A DNA stretch of 64,000 nt. Source: Bacteroidales bacterium (GTDB lineage: Bacteria; Bacteroidota; Bacteroidia; Bacteroidales; Tenuifilaceae). Location: assembly GCA_016931855.1 (NCBI GenBank), contig JAFGDZ010000069.1:62001-126000 (forward strand), written 5' to 3'. A program made the translations under genes and the position numbers. A model generated the notes under the pieces. The model was not told the origin of the DNA. It saw only the letters and a program-made list of their open reading frames with translations, and made no database searches. The first letter of the stretch is position 1. Every line of letters begins with the position of its first letter. Shown here one piece after another: positions 50,698 through 58,326 of the stretch.

Positions 50698-50820
50698 ATG
50701 TGGAGCAAGTTACGTTGAACCAAATGTGAACTAAAGATAATCACAAAATCTGTCGATAAACAGGTGATATCAATCAAATAAGTTGTTTGGGTTTTAGCTC
50801 AATGTACCCATTATGTTTTG

Positions 50821-50828
50821 TATGTTTG
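50821..50828 (+). promoter_or_regulatory. -7 element upstream of the LysE-type gene
   Basis: TATGTTTG matches TAnnTTTG 44 bp before the ATG at 50872. A second near match (TATGTTTT, 50812-50819) overlaps it; TTTG at 50786-50789 could be the -33 box of the second, at 22-nt spacing. Confidence 0.4.
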
Positions 50829-50871
50829 CATCACAAAAGTTCACAATTTACTTATTGATGCTAAAGGGTAT

Positions 50872-51507
50872 ATGACATCACATCTTTTAATCACCTATGT
50901 GGTTCTTGTAATAATTACCACCTACTCACCAGGACCTGCCGTTTTCTTTATTCTAACCAACTCTACCCTTTATGGCTGGCGCAAAGCGCTATACGCAGCA
51001 CTAGGTAATATTAGCGGCTTACTTTGCCTTGGTATTATATCCTTTACCGGATTAGGCACAGTTCTTACCGCATCGCAATCCATTTTTGATATAATAAAGT
51101 ATGCTGGTGCGGCTTACCTAATTTACATGGGCGTTAAGATGCTGATGGATAAGAACTCAAACTTCTCGGCTGATAATATAGGCTCTGGCGCACTAACCAT
51201 ATCATCCCGAAAGCTTTACTTTAAGGCCATGACGGTTGCGCTTAGCAACCCTAAGGCTATCGTTTTTCTCACCGCACTTTTCCCCCAGTTTATAAACACT
51301 AGCAACAGCCTCCTACCCCAATTTGTAGTGCTTTTAGGTATCCTGATACTCTTCTCGTTCACAGCGCTAATGACATACGCCGTATTAGCTCATCAAGCAA
51401 AGGGTTGGATTACCAAGCCAAGTAGGGCGGGCTACGTAACCAAAACGGGTGGCTCGGTATTTATATTCTTTGGTATTATACTGGCACTTTCGGGAAGAAA
51501 GAGCTAG
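50872..51507 (+). CDS. LysE/RhtB-family amino-acid exporter
   Basis: A 211-residue membrane protein with about six helices. TTYSPGPAVFFILTNSTLYGWRKAL is the family signature near the N-terminus (PGP plus the following polar helix), and KAMTVALSNPKAIVFLTALFPQF is the second conserved block. Family members export amino acids such as homoserine, threonine or lysine. ATG 50872 is preferred; the 18 codons upstream are not family-like and overlap the promoter region. It shares a bidirectional terminator with the amidohydrolase gene. Confidence 0.88.
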   Translation: MTSHLLITYVVLVIITTYSPGPAVFFILTNSTLYGWRKALYAALGNISGLLCLGIISFTGLGTVLTASQSIFDIIKYAGAAYLIYMGVKMLMDKNSNFSADNIGSGALTISSRKLYFKAMTVALSNPKAIVFLTALFPQFINTSNSLLPQFVVLLGILILFSFTALMTYAVLAHQAKGWITKPSRAGYVTKTGGSVFIFFGIILALSGRKS

Positions 51508-51540
51508 GGCATTCTTGCTATGTCATATATTTTAAACAAT

Positions 51541-51580
51541 AAGGGGTGTAAACAGCAATGCTTACACCCCCTTTTCTTTT
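51541..51580. terminator. Bidirectional terminator between the LysE-type and amidohydrolase genes
   Basis: The stem AAGGGGTGTAA / TTACACCCCCTT, with a 10-nt loop, is followed by TTCTTTT on the plus side. It separates two convergent genes. Confidence 0.82.
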
Positions 51581-51591
51581 GCACCAGCCAA

Positions 51592-52911
51592 CTAGTTTGT
51601 AGCCAAAGCATACCACTTTGCCATATACTTTTTAGGATTTTCTACTGATATTTTATCAAACATCGCTGCTCCAAGAGTCTTCTGCATTCGTTGCAAGTAC
51701 TGCTCAAAGGAGTCGTTAAAGAACATATCAAGGAAGAAATCGGAGCCATACAGCACCTTATCCTGTATATCGGGATTGCTATTGTAAATGGCTTTGGCCG
51801 CCTCAATGGTAGGCACATCGCTCATGCACGACAAGTCGGTGTAGCAGTTGGGGTACTTCTTTAACAGCCTAAGGATATCAGCCTGCCAAACATCGCTACC
51901 GCTACCAAAATGGGCTAAAACAAGTATCAAATTGTTGTACTTCTCAAGCACTTTTTCCCACACAAGCGGATTATTAAGCACACCGGCACGCTCGCGTACC
52001 ATCACCGTAAAACCATCCCTAAGGCCTTTGCTAAAAGTGTAGGCACCACTGTAGGCTACAGCCTCAGCCTTTCCGTCGGGAACTATATACCCGTTCACAT
52101 CAATACTCATTGCTGGGGTGGCAAAACCGCCATAGGAACAATGGGATACCACAGGAATTTGATTCTTGCTACAGAACTCGAAAACGGAATCGGGGCCAAC
52201 CAGAACCTTATCATATGGAGAGAAACCATTGGGAGGGTACACCTTAACACCTGCAAAGAGCTTGCCGGCACCAACATTACTCAGGTACGACTTAACATTG
52301 GAGCGCCGTGGGTCAACGCCAAGAAAAGGAACAAGCCTATCCTTGTACTTTGCATTTTTTGCTAGCTGCTCTATCTGCTCATATTGTATGGTAAAGCCAT
52401 CCTTTGATGCGCCCAACATTTTGCTTGGAGCCGACTGCTCCGATAGCTTTGCCAGAAAATCCATTAGCAGCTTACCATCGTTATCGGCAAGGAGCATAAG
52501 GTTCTGAGCAACGGTAGGACTACCTTTTGTGGCACTTCCTTTTAGTAAACCGCTCTGCTTGGCATCGGCAAGTAGCTGGTGTATTGGCTGCATATGGTCG
52601 TTGCTTGCCGAATCTAGCAAAAAATCGCCATCAAACATCAACGGGAATAGCTTATACTGGCGCTTATAGTTCTTGTCCAGCATATCGAATATCTTCTCGC
52701 TGTCGCCAGTAAAAATCTTGATAAGCTGCACCAGCTTTTTAATCTTAATCTTAACCTTTTTCTGCTTATCGACCGAAACCGCATTTAGGCTAAGCGTATT
52801 TCCCTTTTCATCGGTCAAAAGGCTAACCGACTCGTTAAGTTCCTCCAGGATGGCTTTCCATCCAACGGTTAAAATGTTAAATACATGGCAATGGCAATCG
52901 AAACGTTCCAT
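51592..52911 (-). CDS. Amidohydrolase-family metal-dependent hydrolase next to the graspetide genes
   Basis: A 439-residue protein of the amidohydrolase (TIM-barrel) superfamily. The N-terminal metal site is RFDCHCHVF (HxH); later candidates are K in AGVKVYPPNGF, H in VVSHCSYGG, H in LVLAHFGSG and D in VLYGSDFFLD, in the order expected for this fold. Homologues are mostly labelled amidohydrolase 2/membrane-associated hydrolases without a defined substrate. It lies 96 bp after the second graspetide ligase on the same strand, with no terminator or clear promoter in between, so it may be co-transcribed with the RiPP genes. A hydrolytic or maturation role in that cluster is speculative. Confidence 0.82.
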   Translation of the reverse strand: MERFDCHCHVFNILTVGWKAILEELNESVSLLTDEKGNTLSLNAVSVDKQKKVKIKIKKLVQLIKIFTGDSEKIFDMLDKNYKRQYKLFPLMFDGDFLLDSASNDHMQPIHQLLADAKQSGLLKGSATKGSPTVAQNLMLLADNDGKLLMDFLAKLSEQSAPSKMLGASKDGFTIQYEQIEQLAKNAKYKDRLVPFLGVDPRRSNVKSYLSNVGAGKLFAGVKVYPPNGFSPYDKVLVGPDSVFEFCSKNQIPVVSHCSYGGFATPAMSIDVNGYIVPDGKAEAVAYSGAYTFSKGLRDGFTVMVRERAGVLNNPLVWEKVLEKYNNLILVLAHFGSGSDVWQADILRLLKKYPNCYTDLSCMSDVPTIEAAKAIYNSNPDIQDKVLYGSDFFLDMFFNDSFEQYLQRMQKTLGAAMFDKISVENPKKYMAKWYALATN

Positions 52912-53007
52912 AGCATTGGGTTTTAGTTAATTGTTGGGATAAGAAAGAATTATATGAGTGATGCTAAATATCCTATGCTGTATAAATATTACGAACAAAC
53001 ACCTGCA

Positions 53008-54012
53008 CTAAATATCAATACTCCTTTTCCTCCTCTTAATTCCACTGTTGAGCAGAGAATCGGCTATGGCCTCGGAGATGGGCAAACCTGGGTTCTCCTC
53101 CAACCAAAAGAACTCGCCCGAAGGATTTACCTCAAGGAAAATGTACCTATCATCATCTGTAACAATCATGTCAATGGCACCATAGTTCAAGTTAAAGTAA
53201 TCCATAAGCTTTAGCAGCTTGTGCTCGATATCGGAAGGAAGCGTAAACACTTTCCAATCGCGAATAAGGGTGTGCCCCATTTTTCGCCAATCGTTCTTAG
53301 CCCTATCGTAATCGGCAGAGTTTATTGAGGCTGCAAACACCCTATCGCCCACAATGGTAATTCGCAGCTCCAATTTTTTAGCGATATTGCGCTGAAAGGT
53401 CATTGGGCAATACTGCAAACCCTCTAAATCGCTCAAATCATCGGCAGTAATAGGATTGGTAAACACAACATTTTCAACGCCTTTATCATATATAGCAAAG
53501 GATGCCTGCATTTTGGTTATCACCTCGCCATTAAGCTCATGGTAAAACGATGGTACCGCTTCGGCACTATTGGTAATAAGGGTTTCGGGAATTTCTAAAC
53601 CCAGTGCAGCGGCAACCTTTAGCTGCAGCTGTTTGCATCCTGCTTGCTTTAGATCCCAGTAGTTATCGAGTTGGAACGCATCAAGGGAACTAAGCATCCC
53701 AAAGAAAGTGCGGCGGCTCTCCTCAACAGAAGGAACCTTGAACTTATCTTCTAAAACTGTTCCTAAATGGCTTCCTAGGGCTAAACGGCGGTACCAAACC
53801 GATTCCAAGTTGGTTAAATCGAAGCACTCTCCATCGGCCAGCAGCTCTATTTTCCACCTATTGTTTACATACTCAATATTTAACGATGAGGCTAATGGGT
53901 ACTTATCGGTATTAAAGCGTATAGGAATGCCACCCTTTTTTATAATTGCTTGCGACACATTCTCTATACAGCTATTATCGTTGGTTTTGGTTATAATCAG
54001 TACTTTCTTCAT
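53008..54012 (-). CDS. ATP-grasp graspetide (omega-ester/amide) peptide ligase, MvdC/MvdD-like, second gene
   Basis: A 334-residue ATP-grasp enzyme of the microviridin-type RiPP maturase family. The N-terminus is VLIITKTNDNSCIENVSQAI with RFNTDKYP; VWYRRL (about 72-77) and YCPMTFQRNIAKKLELRITIVGDRVFAASI are family hallmarks. The ATP-grasp Mg2+ site is FLEVNPSGEFFWLEENPGLPI near the C-terminus. These ligases use ATP to join Thr/Ser or Lys side chains to Asp/Glu side chains on a leader-bearing precursor. It follows the first ligase by 10 bp and is last in the core operon. Which of the two forms esters and which amides cannot be decided by eye. Confidence 0.92.
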   Translation of the reverse strand: MKKVLIITKTNDNSCIENVSQAIIKKGGIPIRFNTDKYPLASSLNIEYVNNRWKIELLADGECFDLTNLESVWYRRLALGSHLGTVLEDKFKVPSVEESRRTFFGMLSSLDAFQLDNYWDLKQAGCKQLQLKVAAALGLEIPETLITNSAEAVPSFYHELNGEVITKMQASFAIYDKGVENVVFTNPITADDLSDLEGLQYCPMTFQRNIAKKLELRITIVGDRVFAASINSADYDRAKNDWRKMGHTLIRDWKVFTLPSDIEHKLLKLMDYFNLNYGAIDMIVTDDDRYIFLEVNPSGEFFWLEENPGLPISEAIADSLLNSGIKRRKRSIDI

Positions 54013-54022
54013 AAATTCTAGG

Positions 54023-54991
54023 TTATTTATGGGCTTTTCTAATTAGGGTTGATGCAATTGCTTGAGCAATGGGAAGATTCAGGTCTCGCTGGAGCATTCC
54101 CCATTCGCCAGTAGGATTAACCTCAAGGAAAACGTACTCTCCCTTTGCTGATTTTATTAAATCGATAGCACCAAAAAGTAATCCCATGGATTTCATGTAG
54201 CTATCTAACTGCAGTTTAATGGGCTGCGGTAGCTCATACGCCTGCCAGCAGAACTCATCAGTAGCTGCCAACCTACAATCAACCTGTCCGCTCTTTGAGC
54301 TTGATGCATCCATTTTTCCTGTAAAAAAGGCGCCATCAACATATATAACCCTTAGCTCATACTCCTTTTCAATGAGTTCCTGAAACATGAGTGGACAAAG
54401 GCTAACTAGAGCGGCATCTTCTAAATCGTCGGCAGTAACCCTGCTTGTATGCAGGAACAATCCCCCTCCCTGCATTGATGTGCTAAGGGTTGTTTGCATT
54501 TTAACTACAATATTCCCGTTGTTCGCATTGTAGAAGCTACGCAAATCTTGCTGGTTGTTAGTAATCATAGTCCTAGGTATTCTCAACCCAATGCGCTGGG
54601 CTACCTGCAGCTGAACCGACTTGCTGCTTGCGTAGGAAACTACATTTAGCGGGTCTATCCAGGTAACATGATTAAGAGTATAGAAAAAACCCTTAAGGGT
54701 TTCCAGCGACTCGTGAAAGCAGCCCTTGCGGTAGGCTTCGTCTATAGATGGGTCAACCTTTGGGGAAAAGAATTTGCGCAGCCATACACCTTGAACATCG
54801 CCCGGTGCAATGCGCTGCTCCTTATAGCAAATGGTGCTAGAACTAGACCCATTAAAGGCTTGGGTAAGCTCAATGCTCAACGGGAAATCATTGGTATTTA
54901 TGCGAATAGACTCAAAACCTTTCTGTTCGAGACTTGATTTAACCAGGTCAACTGTGTAGTAATCCTGCTGATGGGTAAAAAGGAGAAACAT
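54023..54991 (-). CDS. ATP-grasp graspetide peptide ligase, MvdC/MvdD-like, first gene
   Basis: A 322-residue paralogue of the following gene. The N-terminus is FLLFTHQQDYYTVDLVKSSL with RINTNDFP; VWLRKFFSPK (about 70-79), VVKMQTTLS, CPLMFQELIEKEYELRVIYVDGAFF and the metal site FLEVNPTGEWGMLQ are conserved. The central basic segment binds the precursor leader in characterised graspetide ligases. It lies 88 bp after the precursor gene. The two ligases are clearly divergent (VWLRK versus VWYRR; TGEWGML versus SGEFFWL), consistent with different bond specificities. Confidence 0.92.
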   Translation of the reverse strand: MFLLFTHQQDYYTVDLVKSSLEQKGFESIRINTNDFPLSIELTQAFNGSSSSTICYKEQRIAPGDVQGVWLRKFFSPKVDPSIDEAYRKGCFHESLETLKGFFYTLNHVTWIDPLNVVSYASSKSVQLQVAQRIGLRIPRTMITNNQQDLRSFYNANNGNIVVKMQTTLSTSMQGGGLFLHTSRVTADDLEDAALVSLCPLMFQELIEKEYELRVIYVDGAFFTGKMDASSSKSGQVDCRLAATDEFCWQAYELPQPIKLQLDSYMKSMGLLFGAIDLIKSAKGEYVFLEVNPTGEWGMLQRDLNLPIAQAIASTLIRKAHK

Positions 54992-55079
54992 AGATTATTC
55001 CTATTAAAAAAGTTATCGTTTTACATTATTGCTAAAAGCAAAACATAAAACGATAACAACAAATTAGTCCAATGACCTT

Positions 55080-55268
55080 CTACATCAATTCTTCTTCAAT
55101 GCCTTCATCATCATCAGAAGGATACTTCATTGTTACATTCTCATCATCGTCAGATGGAGCTTTCATTGTAACTTTAGGTCTAGGAATGCAAATTGCTCCT
55201 TTTACATTTTTTTCTTCTTCTTGGCTCAACTGATTTTCCAAAAAGCGTGCGAAAAAAGGCTTTTTCAT
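55080..55268 (-). CDS. Double-core microviridin/marinostatin-like graspetide precursor
   Basis: A 62-residue precursor. The leader MKKPFFARFLENQLSQEEE carries the PFFARFLE motif, the recognition helix of microviridin-type leaders. The core region has two copies of a 12-residue unit: residues 34-43 TMKAPSDDDE and 46-55 TMKYPSDDDE. Spacing T(i), K(i+2), S(i+5), D(i+6), D(i+8), E(i+9) equals that of the tricyclic microviridins, so each core could hold Thr-Asp and Ser-Asp esters and a Lys-Glu amide. Marinostatin (TMRYPSDSDE) is the closest known core but has Arg for Lys. The likely product class is a serine-protease inhibitor (known for the family). The tail after core 2 is GIEEELM. First gene of the operon, with two ligases downstream. 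Confidence 0.93.
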   Translation of the reverse strand: MKKPFFARFLENQLSQEEEKNVKGAICIPRPKVTMKAPSDDDENVTMKYPSDDDEGIEEELM

Positions 55269-55323
55269 AATTAAGTTAATTTAAGGGTTAATAAAGAATG
55301 CTTAAATATAACACCTTTTGTCG

Positions 55324-55355
55324 CAAATTTACACTTAATGATCATTTTTAACACA
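55324..55355 (-). promoter_or_regulatory. Putative promoter of the graspetide operon
   Basis: On the minus strand TAAATTTG (55331 to 55324) matches TAnnTTTG; TGTG (55355 to 55352) lies 20 nt upstream as a near -33 box. The leader before the ATG would be about 50 nt. Confidence 0.55.
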
Positions 55356-55463
55356 CAATTAGCATACAGATAATATTGTGCAGAAGAAGTATTATCAAAC
55401 TAAAACACACATAATCTATGATAAACAAGGGAATAGGACTGCAACGTTTTAGGCTAGTATAGC

Positions 55464-55497
55464 CATAAAAAAAGAAAGGCTACCCAACAGGCAGCCT
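55464..55497 (-). terminator. Rho-independent terminator of the outer-membrane barrel gene
   Basis: On the minus strand GGCTGCC-TGTTG-GGTAGCC (one G-T pair) is followed by TTTCTTTTTTT, about 25 bp after the stop. Confidence 0.85.
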
Positions 55498-55522
55498 CAA
55501 AGCAAATGCCATAAAAACTATA

Positions 55523-56077
55523 CTAAAAGATGATAAACCGATAGCCAAAAGTAACGCCAATAGGACGTAGCCTCCCCTTGAACTCAACACCCTCATTCAG
55601 TTCTAAATCGTCCATGTAATCGCGGTATTCAGAACTTCTAATTGGGACTAATAACGACACAGTCCAATAACCAATAGACTCGGGCTTTAGCTTAAAGTCC
55701 AACCCAACGCCAACGGTTGGTCCATAAAAAATTTTGTTATGCCTGCTATCGCCAACCACTACCACAACGGAATTGTATCCATACATTGCAATACCAGAAA
55801 AAGTGAGTGCCGATTTAGGCTTACCAGATAAGAACCTAACCTTAACCCCTGCATTGTAGCCTATACCCGCAATTGCCCATCCAGCACCTGCAAATAATCC
55901 TACGTTTTTAGTGGGATATGCCGTTAAGTTACCGCCTATTCCACCATAATCAAAACCAAACCCAACTCCGAAAGAGAGTACATCGGGCTTTACAGGATGT
56001 GAAATAGAATCTTGTGCGCTAATTGCACCTGATAAGAAAAAGAGCAAGACAATAAATAAAACTTTTAGAATCCTCAT
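55523..56077 (-). CDS. Predicted outer-membrane beta-barrel protein, unknown function
   Basis: A 184-residue protein with a signal peptide (MRILKVLFIVLLFFLSGAISAQ). The mature part alternates polar and aromatic residues as in small eight-stranded porin-like barrels (LSFGVGFGFDYGGIGGNLTAYPTKNVGLFAGAG, later GYWTVSLLVPI) and ends with the aromatic strand GVTFGYRFIIF, the usual C-terminal barrel signal. ATG 56077 is chosen because it starts the signal peptide. It has its own terminator and is separated from the graspetide operon, so no link is claimed. Confidence 0.78.
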   Translation of the reverse strand: MRILKVLFIVLLFFLSGAISAQDSISHPVKPDVLSFGVGFGFDYGGIGGNLTAYPTKNVGLFAGAGWAIAGIGYNAGVKVRFLSGKPKSALTFSGIAMYGYNSVVVVVGDSRHNKIFYGPTVGVGLDFKLKPESIGYWTVSLLVPIRSSEYRDYMDDLELNEGVEFKGRLRPIGVTFGYRFIIF

Positions 56078-56494
56078 AAACAAATAATTAAAATACATTA
56101 CACCTGTAATAAATAACTAACAAACCTAATAACCTATTTAAAGCATAGTTAATATCCAACGTAACACGTTCTATTTCTAAAATACAGCCAATTACGTTCT
56201 ACATAACTGGTTTTAGCATCAGCACAAAATTCTTAATGCGCAAATTGGAATACTCTAATAGCAGCTCATGCTAGCCAATTAACCGTCAACAAGCACTACC
56301 ATATTGTTAGTGTCCTGAACTTGGGCATAAAAAAAGCGACAAAAAGCAATGTAAGGGGCTAATCAGGGCTGTTTTTTATAATGAAGAGCCTTTTTTGCAT
56401 ATATCGCTAGCTATCTATATACTAAATACTTAAACAAATATACTGCCAATACAAATATGGTAAGCATCAGTCCAATAAGAGAACCAAAACAAAT
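56078..56494. other. 417-bp gene-free region upstream of the barrel gene
   Basis: No ORF with protein-like features, no tRNA and no clear terminator were found. The region is AT-rich with scattered poly-A runs (56330-56345). It may hold a promoter for the barrel gene; no exact TAnnTTTG box was identified. Confidence 0.35.
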
Positions 56495-57430
56495 CTAATA
56501 AATTAATTCATCAACCTCACTAAGCCCAGAGCTAAGCTGCTCCTTTAGTACGTGCGGATTTAGCAGGTTAAGATTAAAGCACACAGCCTTTTGAAAAAGC
56601 AGAGTGCCCTCATCGCTATGTAGAGTACCATCAAAATCTAATATATGTATCTCTACGTCCGCTTCGCGCTGCGCATCAATTGGGGTTCCCCCGCTAATAA
56701 TGGCCATGGCTTTGTAGCTGCGCTGCCCCCACAATAGGGTTACGGCATAAATTCCCGTTGGAGGAACTAGCTTTCCAGCCTCCTCTACCTGAACCCGCAG
56801 AGAGGGGAAGCCTACCTGAGTAAAGATATTGCTTCCGCGCCCTAAAGCGCCAATTATCATATACTGATGGTCGAGATAGGCGTTGGCTCTTTGAATACGC
56901 CCCTCCTTTAGCGCCTTGCGAATGGTTGTTGAGCTAACCGTTTCGTGATGAATATCCTGCTCCGGAATCTCCTCAACGCCAAAGTTGAGCTCCTGGCTCA
57001 AGGTGTATAAATTGCTAAAATCGCCCTGCCTATTGTGCCCAAAGTGGTGGTTAAAGCCCACTATAATATACTTGGCATTTAGCGTGCCCACAAGCAACTT
57101 GCGAATAAAATCTTCGGAAGTAACTTTTGAGAATTCAAGGGTAAACCGTACTAGTATAAGATGCTTTAGCCCAGCCTTCTCAAGCAGTACTATCTTCTCC
57201 TTTTGCGAGCAGATAAACTGCAAATCGCGTCCCTGCGTTTCGGGATAAAGCACCTTGCGCGGATGCGGATAAAAGGAAACCAGTACCGACTCGCCATCAA
57301 TTTGCCCGGCAATTTCGTTTAATCGGTTTAGTATGGTTTTATGGCCTACGTGAACACCATCAAACGCCCCTGTTGTAACAACGGGATTCTTTATTCCGGT
57401 AGCATTCTCAAACCCAAAGTGGACTTGCAT
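56495..57430 (-). CDS. ribF: Bifunctional riboflavin kinase / FAD synthetase
   Basis: A 311-residue enzyme that converts riboflavin to FMN and then FAD. The N-terminal FAD synthetase domain has TTGAFDGVHVGHKTIL (the GHxxxL-type nucleotidyltransferase motif) and the SSTTIRKALKEGRI segment. The C-terminal kinase domain has GRGSNIFTQVGFPSLRV and LVPPTGIYAVTLLW with the acidic EVHILDFDGTLHSD-like part (here EIHILDFDG). It supplies flavin for the flavodoxin, HydB and the flavoprotein in the window. It lies 115 bp downstream of rex on the same strand. Confidence 0.94.
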   Translation of the reverse strand: MQVHFGFENATGIKNPVVTTGAFDGVHVGHKTILNRLNEIAGQIDGESVLVSFYPHPRKVLYPETQGRDLQFICSQKEKIVLLEKAGLKHLILVRFTLEFSKVTSEDFIRKLLVGTLNAKYIIVGFNHHFGHNRQGDFSNLYTLSQELNFGVEEIPEQDIHHETVSSTTIRKALKEGRIQRANAYLDHQYMIIGALGRGSNIFTQVGFPSLRVQVEEAGKLVPPTGIYAVTLLWGQRSYKAMAIISGGTPIDAQREADVEIHILDFDGTLHSDEGTLLFQKAVCFNLNLLNPHVLKEQLSSGLSEVDELIY

Positions 57431-57545
57431 TAAAAGCGGATATTTGATGCGAGTAAAAGGAATACACTACAAACATGCATGTCATCAAAAGTAGAAAAAG
57501 CGGCCCTACAACTAGTCTCTGCGTAGCCAACACTAGCTCTCTATT

Positions 57546-58166
57546 CTATTTCTGCTCCTTAACAAAGTAGGCTACCTTTTCCAGCGAGGTAATCATATCA
57601 AACTCCTCAAGAAAAACGGATGAAGGAACGTTAAGTGGCGTTGTGGTAAAGTTTAGTATTCCCTTTACTCCGGACATAACAAGCATCTCGGCTATGGCTG
57701 TAGCGGTATCGGGTGGCGAGGTAATTATACCAATTGTAATACCCTGCTTCTTAATTACGTTTTGCAGCTCCTTAATTGGAAAGCAGTTAACGCCCGATAT
57801 TACGCGGTCAACTTTATTGGGGTCAATATCAAAGGTAGCAACAATGTTAAGCTTTGGGCGCTTGCCGTTAAAGTATGTGGTAACGGCTCGGCCAAGGTTT
57901 CCCATGCCTACTACAGCTACGTTTAGCCCATAAGGATGGTCTATTAACTTTCCAATAACCTCAATAAGCTCGTGCGCATCGTAGCCCTTCTTTTTTAGGC
58001 TTGAATAGCCTATTAACATTAAATCTCTACGAACCTGAACGGCAGTAATATTGTGCAAACCAGCAAGTTCGTGAGAATAAATATGCGTCTTGCCTTTCCC
58101 TAGGCATTCTAGTAAGGTGCGGCGATACTCGCTCAACCTCTCAACGGTTTTTTCAGGTAGCTTCAC
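57546..58166 (-). CDS. rex: Redox-sensing transcriptional repressor Rex
   Basis: A 206-residue NADH/NAD+-sensing repressor. The N-terminal winged helix has LPEKTVERLSEYRRTLLECL and the recognition helix ITAVQVRRDLMLIGY; the Rossmann domain has VAVVGMGNLGRAV (GxGxxG, about 87-92) followed by the acidic ATFDIDPNKV. Rex leaves DNA when NADH rises and typically controls fermentation and hydrogenase genes. It lies 160 bp after the REC-histidine kinase gene on the same strand, close to the hydrogenase genes. No clear Rex operator (TTGTGAA-N4-TTCACAA type) was found in the promoters seen. Confidence 0.94.
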   Translation of the reverse strand: MKLPEKTVERLSEYRRTLLECLGKGKTHIYSHELAGLHNITAVQVRRDLMLIGYSSLKKKGYDAHELIEVIGKLIDHPYGLNVAVVGMGNLGRAVTTYFNGKRPKLNIVATFDIDPNKVDRVISGVNCFPIKELQNVIKKQGITIGIITSPPDTATAIAEMLVMSGVKGILNFTTTPLNVPSSVFLEEFDMITSLEKVAYFVKEQK

Positions 58167-58326
58167 GCTGTTTATATTTGAATAAGGTTATCAACACTAA
58201 AATACAACACTCTTGTTATTAGGCGAGCGTTCAACTTACAAAAATGCAACTTTTAAGATAAATAATGCTAAAAAGGTTTAATGTAGTACCAATAAAGTTT
58301 TGCGCAATGCAAAAATCATTAGGTAT

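Noticed and set aside
52954-53214. 86-codon plus-strand frame at the end of the ligase gene
   Set aside because: It overlaps the conserved ATP-grasp C-terminus on the other strand and has no protein-family features; treated as a shadow frame.
55269-55522. A second graspetide precursor upstream of the first
   Set aside because: No PFFARFL-like leader or PSD core was found in any frame of this gap; it holds a promoter, AT-rich DNA and the terminator of the next gene.
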